NCBI GenBank assembly: GCA_958450365.1
Contig: CAUEEP010000211.1
Coordinates: forward strand, 496,001-560,000
Reading direction: 5' to 3'
Source of the DNA: Mesorhabditis belari
Lineage: Eukaryota > Nematoda > Chromadorea > Rhabditida > Rhabditidae
Length of the DNA stretch: 64,000 nt
Shown here: piece after piece, positions 12,001 through 24,000 of the stretch
How the letters are laid out: each line of letters starts with the position of its first letter
Numbering within the stretch: position 1 is the stretch's first letter
Notes under the pieces: model-generated
Databases searched by the model: none
What the model saw: the letters and a program-made list of their open reading frames with translations, nothing else
What the model was told of the DNA's origin: nothing
Position numbers and translations under genes: made by a program

Positions 12001-15000
12001 GCATCGGCGCTGTTTTGGGCGTTTTTCATTGGCGCTGTTTTGGGTACGGCGCTATTTTGGGTACGGCGCTATTTTGGGTACGGCGCTATTTTGGGGTGGC
12101 GCTATTTTGGGTGGCGCTGTTTTGGTCGGCGTTGTTTTGGTCGGCGCTATTTTGGTCGGCGCTGTTTTGGTCGGCGTTGTTTTGGTCGGCGCTATTTTGG
12201 TCGGCGCTATTTTGGTCGGCGCTATTTTGGTCGGCGCTATTTTGGCGGCGCTGTTTTGGGATAGACCCGAAATTTTCGTCGACAAGCAGAGAATTGGATT
12301 TTCTTTTTGTAAGAATGATTGGCGAAGAAAATGAAGGTTGAATTTCGTTTGATTTTGGAATTTTTCTAGATCTGCTATCTAATGAATAGCCTAAATTGGT
12401 GCACGATTTGGCTTTGACATAGTTTAACCAGTTTTCTTAAGAATTCTTAAGAATTCTTAATAATTAATTCTACTTTACGACATTTTTTCTTAATTAGAAA
12501 TAGATTTTCAAATTTGACCATCAGAAAAGCTTTAGAAATCGTAAAATGATTGCCGGAAACGAATTCCCTGTGTTCGAAAAGGCCACCATGGGAATTTTAG
12601 CATAAAATGCAAATTGGTACTGATGGCGCAATGGATAGCGTGCTATCCACTGTCCATAGCGCGCTATCCACTGTCCATAGCGCGCTATCCACTGTCCATA
12701 GCGCGCTATCCACTGTCCATAGCGCGCTATCCACTGTCCATAGCGCGCTATCCACTGTCCATAGCGCGCTATCCACTGTCCATAGCGCGCTATCCACTGT
12801 CCATAGCGTGCTATCCACTGCGCCATGGGTGTCTTTTTTGATTTTTATAACTTTCTCTAGCTACTAACTTGTTTTTGGTTTCGTCTCCGAACAGCTCATC
12901 ATATCACTTTTAAGCCGATTTTGAGCTGCTTGAAGCCGCATTGAAATCGCCTGAAGAAATTGAGAGATTTGAAATCCGATTTGAAATCCGATTTGAAATC
13001 AGATTTAAAAATGATTTCAAATCAGCTAAACAGCTAAACGAATAAACCTTGAAAAATGGCTCATGCACATCTTTCTTCTTAAGCATCATGTAGAATGAGT
13101 GCTGCACTTTGTCGTTTCCATTGTGCAATAGCGAGCGCGCCAATTGGACGGCTTTAAGGAAAATCTCGTACGAGGGATCGCTGGTGATGATGTCGATTAC
13201 AAGCTCTGAAATGTGGCCGAAATGCAAAAAAAAAAGGGGGAAATGGAATTGGACATCACTCATTCATCTCAAGACATCACTCATCACGACTTTAAATCAC
13301 AACAGCACTCACCTTTCGCATCTTAATGATAAGGCAATCTTAAGCTTTAGTTTTTAAGACTTTTTTTGTTTAAAACTTTAAACTTATAAGATTTTTCGAT
13401 CTACTAGATACAGAAATGTTTTCAATAAAGTCATCTTGATCTAGAAAGGCGATCTACAAAGCTACAGAGTAGATCTACAGAGCTACAAAGTAGATCTACA
13501 GAGCTACAGATTTACAAAGTCGATCTACAGAGCTACAGAGTAGATCTACAAAGCTACCGTAGATCTACAGATTTACAAAGTCGATCTACAAAGCTACAGA
13601 GTAGATCTACAAAGCTACAGAGTAGATCTACAAAGCTACAGAGTAGATCTACAAAGCTACAGAGTAGATCTACAAAGCTACAGTAGATCTACAAAGCTAC
13701 AAAGTAGATCTACAAAGCTACAGAGTAGATCTACAAAGCTACAGAGTAGATCTACAAAGCTACAGAGTAGATCTACAAAGCTACAGTAGATCTACAAAGC
13801 TACAGAGTAGATCTACAAAGCTACAGAGTAGATCTACAAAGCTACAGAGTAGATCTACAAAGCTACAGTAGATCTACAAAGCTACAAAGTAGATCTACAA
13901 AGCTACAGTAGATCTACAAAGCTACAGAGTAGATCTACAAAGCTACAGAGTAGATCTACAAAGCTACAGTAGATCTACAAAGCTACAGAGTAGATCTACA
14001 AAGCTACAGTAGATCTACAAAGCTACAAAGTAGATCTATAAAGCTACAAAGTAAAAAACTACAAAGTTAGACACTTTTTCTAGGATAATTTTATGAGTCG
14101 GTTCCAAAAAAACACAATGAAAACTTAGGAAAATGCGTTTTAAGTAAAGTTTCAAGAATTGCAAGTTATAGAGATCTATTAGACCTCTCTAACTTGATAC
14201 CTATTAGGATACAGTAGGAGTTTCGTTTAAAACTTTCCACCTGATGCCCCAGCGTCATTCAATTTGCACTGAATCTCATAAACGGGTACTGAGTCGATTG
14301 GCGCGACTTCCGCCAGAGATAGCATTTCTGAAAGATCGGAATATAGAAAAGCTGGAATAGCTGGAACAGCCGGAATAGCTGGATGAATAGCTGGAATAGC
14401 TGGAATCTCTTTCACTCACCCTCATCTTTATCACTATTTTTCCCATTGGATCTCTTCAATTGACCGTGTTCTCCGAAATATCTCAGCAATAGTTTTGAGC
14501 GAAGACGTTCACCCTGGAAATTTTTTGGATTTAATTTAAAATTTAATTTTTTTTGAGATTCAACCAAGTAAGTGAACTGAAAAAAAGAAAAAAAAGCAAG
14601 AAAACAAAGAAAAAAATTAGAGTTTTTCCTTTACAAACCATTTTCTTGCTAGTGGCCGTATGTTTGTAGCGAATCTGGAAAGTCTACAAAGGAATTATAA
14701 AAGGAATTGTAAAAGGAATTACAAAAGGGATTATAAAAGGAATTACAAAAGGGGAAATTCTGAGAAAAGTTGTGGATTTTCATTGAAATTTCATTGAGAT
14801 CTTGATCGTTGAGAATCTTGATCGTTGAAACCCACTTGATCGTTGAAATCCTTTCGCTGAGCGGTCGCCATTCGGCAAAGCGTTTGGAGGACTCGGGTAC
14901 ACAAATTGTCCTGTTTACTTTGCATCAACTTCTTGCAATGGAGAATCAATCTGCAAGATCGGGTTTTTTGGTTTTTTGATCAACGATCAACGGGCAAGAT

Positions 15001-18000
15001 CTTTTTAAAGGAAAAATCTAAAGCAAAGATATCATTGAGTCATTTCTAACATATTAAATAGAGAAAACTGACTTGTTAACAACTCGTCCCTTTGCACATT
15101 GTTCTCTCAACGTTGATCCAATTGGGAAAAGTAATTGTGGCATATGAAGAACATCGACCAAAACAGAACCCTCAGCTGCATGTAGGGGTAACAAATAGAA
15201 TTTGAATTCTCCAACCATCATCTATTTTCATTTTCACTTTAGATTTCTCTATAAGCTTTCAATTTCTTACTTGATAACAATTGACAACATTTGCATTTCT
15301 TTCAGACACTAAAATCGGTGGAATCATCGATCCGCCAGTTGAGAGAAAAGAATTCTTTCGACGAACAGCCGTTAATGATTGCTGAATTCATTTGAATTGC
15401 TGAATTCATTTGAATTGCTGAATTCAACGATTGCTGAATTCTTTCAGAAATGAAAGAAGAAAAAGCTTCAGTTTTTTTTGCAAGTTTTAACAATTAGTAT
15501 TGTTTGTGCTAAAGCTGTGCTTGTTATGCTGCTGTTATGCTGCTGTTATGCTGCTTTTCAGCTGCTTTTCAGCTGCTTTTATGCTGCTTTTCAGCTGCTG
15601 TTATGCTGCTTTTCAGCTGCTTTTCAGCTGCTGTTATGCTGCTGTTATGCTGCTTTTCAGCTGCTTTTTTAGCTTCTTACCCGCGCTAGGCGTTGCTGAA
15701 GGATTTTCTGAAAAAGGAAATGAGGAAAAATGAAAGAAATTTCGAGAAAAGTTGATAGTTTTCAAATATTGAGACAAATCTTAGACAATCTTTAATCACA
15801 CCTGATTCATGCGAATGAAACGAGTTGAATTGGCCGCATTTTGCCATCGTTGTTTAGCTGTTGCGCCAGCGGTGACCTAATAAAAGAAAAATGATCAAGA
15901 AAAGAGAGAATCTTTAATCAGAAAAGTTTAGTAATTAAGGGGAAAACTTTTAAACATTACCCTAAAGTCTCGAGTATAAGTTCTGCCTTAATTTTACATT
16001 CGCTTTAATTGCTTTGAATTTCTTTTTGTTGGGTTTTTATACATTTTTATTGTTATATAAACTTTTATTATTGTTCTTGGAGCGCGGGAAACTACAGGGT
16101 GACAGCCTATCACCATTGCTATTTGTTATGGATACATCCAGACGATAGTGTTGAAGAAGACGCTGGAAAGCATCTCTTTCGACCGTCGACGTACACTTTG
16201 GCCGGATGAAGAGGCCAGGGAGGGATCCATAAGACTGAGCACCGGAGAGGTGGTGTCTAAAGGTGTCTAAAGGTGTCTAAAGGTGTCTAAAGGGCGGACG
16301 CGCCGAGCCACGCCCGGAGCAACAAATAACAGCATAAAATTGCTATAACCCTCAATAAATTTACTTCTATTATTGTTCTTAAAAAGCAAAAAAGTTATGC
16401 TGCAGCGGGGTTCGAACCCTCGACACACCGCACCGGAGACAGCCGTCAATTTGCATGCGAAAACCAAACAGAACTTATACTCGCGACTTTAGGGTAGTTT
16501 CAATGAAAGTTTTGGTCTATAGGCAGCATTTTGAATGAGTAAGTCATGTTTTGGAGCTTGTCCAACAATAGCTAGATATCCAACAATAGCTAGATGTCCA
16601 ACAATAGCTAGATGTCCAACAATAGCTTCAAAGAGCACTTTAGAGAGCCAAGATTCCCTAGAATTGCCCAATCGTTCTGTTTTTCTTTTGGCAATAAATC
16701 TAGTATGTAATTTAAAAGAAATAGACGTTGAAATCAGATTTTCTTGTTCTTTAATGACTTCTCTGAATGTCACAAGTGAAAATCGGAAATATCTGAATGG
16801 CTGAATGCCATTAGGTAAGTTTTGGTGACATTTTGGACTTAAACTGCGTAAAACATATGAAATTTAGTTTATTTTACATCTTGGAAAGATTTTGTCAAGA
16901 TAGCTCTCAAAAATCGTATAAATGTTGAGAGCTGAGCGACTTTGAACTTTGAAAAGTTATATCAGAGAAAGCTTGATGCAAAAGTAAAAGATTGAATCGA
17001 TTAGATAATCATAACCCTTTCAGGAGATATCTTAAGATTTACTTCCAGAAAACTCACAACGATCGACTCAATTCTAGCCAATAAGCCAATTTAAATCTTG
17101 ACTCAATTTTGACCAATCTAGGCTCTATAATTGTTGGTCATTCTGTAGAAAAAACATTATTCTTAGCTCAACTTTTCATTCAAAACCCCCAAGCTAACAG
17201 AAGAATTAAATCCTTACGACCACAAAAGATTTAGATTAATAAAAATCTGGGATCTTGCAATCTGGCAATCTGGCAATCTGGCAATCTGGCAATCTGGCAA
17301 TCTGGCAATCTCACAATCTCACAATCTCACAATCTCACAATCTGGCAATCTGATAAACTAATTTTTAAAAACAAACCTGTGGCATAGATATATTCGCCGG
17401 CAAGGTCAAGTTGTGATCTTCGGCTGAAAAGAGAGAGCTTTTGAGACTGTTATTTCAGAAAATTGCATTTGGGTAACTAAACCGAATGGAATCAAACGAT
17501 TTCACCAAAGAAAGCTATAGTTTTTTTGAATAAATTTATATTTTCCTAATTTTTCCTTTCCTAATTTTTTTTCTTTCCTAGATTTAGAGCTGCTTTTGTC
17601 TTGTTTCTACAAAATTATTCATGTTTCTAAAGGTATCTAAAGGTGTTTAAAGGTGATTGTTTTTCAATGACGAACCGCATTTCGTCAACCTTTTCACACA
17701 TTCCGCCACTCGATACCAGTATTTGGTCGATTTTGGGTTTTTTCTCAGCCATCCATTCTGCAGACTGCTCAAATTTTGAAGAATTGCCGTGAAGAGTTTT
17801 TGAAATTGCTAAAAGAAATCTCTATGATTTGAATGGAAAATTTGATTTTAAAAATCGCAAGTTTTCGGTGGTTTAGCGAGTAAATCAAAAAAAAAAATCA
17901 AATGGTAGTTTGGGGGGGGGAAGTGGATTTGAATCTTTGTGAATTCGATTTTAAAAGGGAATCTTTTGAAGAGAAAGAGAAAGATAGAGGGGAAATGAAG

Positions 18001-21000
18001 GAAAAGGAAGGAAATGAAAGAAATGAAAGAGATGAAAGAAATGAAAGAGATGAAGTTACAGAGAGAATCAACTTTGATTAGCTTTTGTGGCTGAGATTTC
18101 CATTTTTATAGAGACACTATTTGTGGGTGGGGGGTTTTTTGTTGTTTGTGGATAGGGGGATACGCACAAAAACCTACCCAAATATTGCCCATCGATCGCT
18201 GAAATGGTAAATTGAGAAGAGTTATTGAAAGTTTTGCAAAAAAATCGTTTCCCTTTCGACTTTCTCTTTCTACCGTAATCTTGTCTATTTTTTATTGAAT
18301 CTATCAATCTTTCGATATCTTTTTTCACAAAATCAAACGATCGATTTGATCGTTTGATTAGAATTGGAACCGTATTGGATCCACATATAGATAGAACCAT
18401 ATTGGAACCGTATTGGAACCGTATTGGAACCGTATTGGAACCGTATTGGAACCGTATTGGAACCGTATTGGAACCATATTGGAACCGTATTGGAACCGTA
18501 TTGGAACCGTATTGGAACCGTATTGGAACCGTATTGGAACCGTATTGGAACCGTATTGGAACCGTATTTGAAACCATATTGGATCCACATATAGATAGAA
18601 CCATATTGGAACCGTATTGGAACCGTATTGGAACCGTATTGGAACAAACTAGGAACCGTATTGGGACCGTATTGGAACAAAATAGGAACCGAATTGGAAC
18701 CGTATTGGAACCGTATTGGAACCGTATTGGAACCGTATTGGAACCGTATTGGAACCGTATTGGAACCGTATTGGAACCGTATTGGAACCGTATTGGAACC
18801 GTATTTGAAACCATATTGGAACCATATTGGATCCACATATAGATAGAACCGTATTGGAACCGTATTGGAACCGTATTGGAACAAACTAGGAACCGTATTG
18901 GGACCGTATTGGAACAAAATAGGAACCGAATTGGAACCGTATTGGAACCGTATTGGATCCGTATTGGAACTAAAAAGGGATGGTATTGGAACCGTATTGG
19001 AACCGAATTGGAACCGTATTGAAACCGTGTTGGAACCGTATTAGATCAAAATAGGAACCGTATTGGAGCCGTATTGGAACTGTATTAGATAAAACTAGTA
19101 AGCGTATTGGAACCGTATTGGAACCGTAATCAATCAAAAATCAAAAATCAATCAAACAAAAAAAAGTGAATAGATTAAATAAAATAGACTAAGATTACGG
19201 TAGAAAGAGAAAAAGGACACGATTTAGAGAAATCGATTAGAGAAAAGGGACACTATTTTAAGCAGGGATTATGGTAGCTTTCTCCTTTCTTCTTTCTCAC
19301 CATAATATCAACTTTCGCTTGATCAGAATACGGTTTCTCAAAGAATTTGATGAGTACTTCGGTCACTGTCACACAAATATATGTCTCTAAAGCTGCCGTT
19401 GATGCACCACCAATTTTCTGGGTTTCGACACGAAGCTGAAAACATAAAGCTTTAGAATAATCTAAATCTATTACATTAATCTACAGAGATCTGTAGAAGT
19501 TATCTACAGAGATCTACAGAGAACTACAGTGATCTAAAGAGATCTAGAGAGATCTAAAGAGATCTACAGAGATCTAGAGAGATCTACAGAGATCTACAGA
19601 GATCTAGAGAGATCTAAAGAGATCTACAGAGATCTACAGAGGTCTAAAGAGATCTACATAGATCTAGAGAGATCTACAGAGATCTACAGAGATCTAGAGA
19701 GATCTAAAGAGATCTACAGAGATCTACAGACATCTACAGAGATCTACAGAGATCTACAGAGAACTCCAGTAATCCGTAGAAGTTATCTACAGCTACGGTA
19801 GTTTCCTTGTTCAACAATAATCTACCTTATTGATATCGGCATGCATATTCGACAAGAGATCATTGACATATTCCGGTCGATACGCATCTTTCATTTCAGC
19901 GTCTGTGTCGATGTAGCAATGGAGGAGGAATTGAAGGTACGCTGTTTTCACCTAAACATGTGGAATTGTGGAAAATTTGGTGACTTTTTGGTGTTTGTGC
20001 ATTCAACTAGTCAGAAGATAAGTCAGGTCTGCCTGTAGGCTTGGCTTTTAGCCAAGCCTACAGGCAAAGCCGAGCCAAGGATCGAACCCGGATCGCGCGA
20101 GTGAGAGCCAAATGCCGTTAGCCGCTAGAAAGAGAGACGGCAATGGGGTGAGAGGGAAAGGGGTTTTGAAAGGTCATACGTTTCTTTTAAACCTGGCAGC
20201 TGTTGCATTGGATACGAGTGTTTCCTGCAGGGTTTAAAACGAAAACCAACCTCAATCAAGCAATCAGGCGAAGTGACGACTCGAACAATGTGATCCATCG
20301 GGATTTCACTAGCGCATTTCAACTCAGTGGCTCCATTTTTCCCACGAGTGCACAAAGCGAGCAATCTGAAAGGATCGAATGCAATCAACTAATAGATACC
20401 TAGATCCTAGATCCTAGTATACTAGTAATCTAGCTAAAAGGCCTTCTGTCTGTCTTACTGTCTTATTGTCTGTCTTACTGTCTGTCTTACTGTCTTCTCT
20501 GTCTTGCTGTCTGTCTTTCTGTCTGTCTTTCTGTCTGTCTTACTGTCTGTCTTACTGTCTGTCTTTCTGTCTGTCTTTCTGTCTGTCTTACTGTCTGTCT
20601 TTCTGTCTGTCTTTCTGTCTGTCTTACTGTCTGTCTTACTGTCTGTCTTACTGTCTGTCTTTCTGTCTGTCTTACTGTCTGTCTTACTGTCTGTCTTTCT
20701 GTCTGTCTTTCTGTCTGTCTTACTGTCTTCTCTGTCTTACTGACTATCTGATTCATAGCTAGCTCACTTACTTGACCAATTCGATGTGATATTTTAATTT
20801 GTGCGTATTGTCAAGATACGGTGGAGCGGCTCGCATCATTTCCTAAAGACTAGAAATTTTGAAAAATCGATTTTTCCAAACCATCAACTCTTCATATGAT
20901 GAAGAGTCAGTGTAGAATTGGCGAACTTCATCAGAAGCTGAACAAATCTAGAGAAAGAGAATTAGGAGAGGCTTTAATCTTTAGCTAAATCTTTAACTAA

Positions 21001-24000
21001 ATCTTATCCATACCTCAGTGGCCACTTTATCCTGACTCGTTTCGATTTCTTTATCCGCTACGCAAACGAGCGATTGGAGAAGCTCGAGATAGATGGCGTT
21101 TCGTTGCTGAAAGTAAATGCTTAATGAATTCAATGAAATTTAGTGTCCAGTAGGTTAAAAGGCAGTCTTAAACACGAGCTGATCGGGATCTTGTTTGAAC
21201 AATCATCAAGCAAAGTATAATACCGTATCTTCTCTAATAGTAGTGCACCCAGCCGAGCCGAGTTGATGACTATTTTACGGCTTTCAAAGTTTTCGCAGAA
21301 GCTCAACCCTCAAATCCCCCACAAGATCTCATCATCAGCTACATTTTCCGACCGCACATCGATAGGTTGTGATAAGTGGTTCTCGAGATTTCGAGGAATT
21401 TAGGCGACGCTCTGGGTGCACTACTATTAGAAAAAATACGGTATTCCAGAAACCATTCAACGCAGAATTTCACGCTGAATCCTAATTTGTTTTTCGTTTT
21501 TTTATGGAGCACTCTGTCAAAAGTTATAATTCAAAAAGATTGGAATTCAAAAATCCAGTTTATAAGCAGATTCCCTAGAGGCCCCTAGCAGCAGTGGTGG
21601 CCGAGTGGTAGTGAATTAGAATACACAAAAAACCACTGTGTCACTCTGTAATAACAAAAGAATTTCAACTGAGTGTAGTGGCTAAATGACATACCGTATT
21701 TTCTCTAATACTAGTGCACTCCGGCGAGCCGAGTTGATGACTATTTTACGGCTTTCAAGGCTTCTGCAGAAGCTCAACCCTCAAATCCCCCACAAGATCT
21801 CATCATCAGCTACATTTTCCGACCGCACATCGATAGGTTCTGATAAGTGGTTCTCGAGATTTCGAGGAATTTAGGCGACGCTCTGGGTGCACTACTATTA
21901 GAGAAAATACGGTAACTAGAAATCCGATAAACAGAACAATTCAACGACAAACAAGTCAAACAAATCAATCTTTAGCTATCCTTTGAACAAAAATGCGACA
22001 ACGACACCAAAATTTGGGGAGTTTTGGTTTGATATGGTTTTGCACCGGGTGAATTTTCGTTTTTTGGCTGTTACATTTTCCCTATTCATGCTATGTCGAC
22101 GATTTTTGGGATTTGAAGGGTTATTTTTGGCCCTGAATCTAACTAGGTTTTCAGTTTTTTATTAGAGAAAATACGGTAACTAGAAATCCGATAAACAGAA
22201 CGATTCAACGCGAAACAAGTTAAACAAATCAATCTTTAGCTATCCTCTGGTGTACTTTGTGCTCATTATCTACTAAACACAGTCCCTCTAGTGCACTCAA
22301 CCTTATTCTCGATGAGATTCACAACATGAGCGATTAAACCCTCAGAAACATTTTGACTCAATTCGCGATTATTTCGATAGATTGACACCACAGTGGCCAC
22401 TTCTTCCACCTAAATTTTTAGAGATTTTAGAGAGATTTTAGAGATTGTAGAGATTTTAGACTACTCTAATACTGTAATAGTAATAGACTACTGTAATAGA
22501 ATACTGTAATAGACTACTGTAATAGACTACTGTAATAGACTACTGTAATAGACTACTGTAATAGACTACTGTAATAGAATACGGTAATAGACTACTGTAA
22601 TAGGCTACTGTAATAGAATACGGTAATAGACTACTGTAATAGACTACTGTAATAGAATACTCTAATAGACTACTGTAATAGACTACTGTAATAGACTACT
22701 GTAATAGAATACGGTAATAGACTACTGTAATAGAATACGGTAACAGACTACTACTGTAGTCTACTACTACTGTAACTTGTCTACTACAGTAATCCCCATT
22801 TCTTTTCCCCTCACCGTTTCCACTCTCAAATACCCTTCTTTCGCGTCTTTCTCGATAGAGACAAATTTCTGCAATCGGCTTTGATTCTCCTGGAAATTCG
22901 CTGTAAATCTTTTCTGAAAATTTCTACAATACCTTATTATTTTTGCAAAATGATCGCAAAAATTCGTGAGAAAGCGTGATCAATTTCGGCATTTCTGTAT
23001 CGTTTTTCTAAATTGTTTCTTTTAAGTAATCCAATAGATAAATAATCCAATAGATAATATTAATCTAAACCTTCAGGCAGAAATATATGTCGTAACCGTT
23101 TACGAAATTCACCCGCTAACGAATGAGGGTATTTTCGGGCATCCAATCAAAAAGTCACGCACATAAAAAACGTTCATAATACATATATTTTATAATAAAT
23201 TTTTCAAATTAGCTCATTTGGTTCAGTAGAAAAAATTTTTTGAGCTCCCAAAGTTTAGGTTGGCTAAAATGGCTATAAAAAATTTTCCACTCAGCCAAAA
23301 AACTTGCCTAATAGCTCATTTTGTAGCCAATTTGATGTAGTTTCTTAAAGTAAAGCCATCTAAAACAATTTTTCGTTGAAAGTAGGAGAAAGAGGGCGAG
23401 GAACAAATTCAGGGCAATTCTCAAATGTGAAAACAGCGACCGAGTTCAACTGAAGTCGTCCCTCGCCCTCTTTCTCCTAGCTTTGCAAAAACAAATGTTT
23501 ATTGTAGCTTTACTTTAAGAAACTACATCAAATTGGCTACAAAATGAGCTATTAGGCAAGTTTTTTGGCTGAGTGGAAAATTTTTTATGGCTATTTTAGG
23601 GCATTTTTGAACCTAAACTTTGGGGGCTCAAAAAAATTTTTCTATTGAACCAAATGAGCTAATTTGAAAAATTTATTATAAAATATATGTATTATGAACG
23701 GTTTTTATGTGGGTGACTTTTTGATTGGATGCCCGGAAATATCCTCATTTCTTAGCGGCTGAATTTCGTAAACGGCTATGACAAACGGCTGAATTTCGTA
23801 AACGACTAAACGAGAAAACAAAAGCAAACTCGGATATCTGCTCAATTTCTCAGCACATTGCTTCAGAACAGGTCTGTGAAGTTTTCTTCATTGTTTGCTT
23901 TGTTGAAAGAGTCGAGGCGGGGATCGAACCCGGGATGACGCGATCGAGAGCCAAGCGCGCTAACCGTTAGGCCAAAGAGAGGCAGCGGCGGGGAGGGTGG

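Noticed and set aside
12521..12867. Four overlapping open frames of WIARYGQ or STVHSAL type
   Set aside because: Translation of the 20-bp minisatellite GCGCGCTATCCACTGTCCAT.
18068..18917. Long minus-strand open frames (256 and 194 codons) rich in [11 protein letters not shown]
   Set aside because: Exact translation of the 11-bp ACCGTATTGGA array; it is open in several frames on both strands. Frame openness here reflects unit length, not coding.
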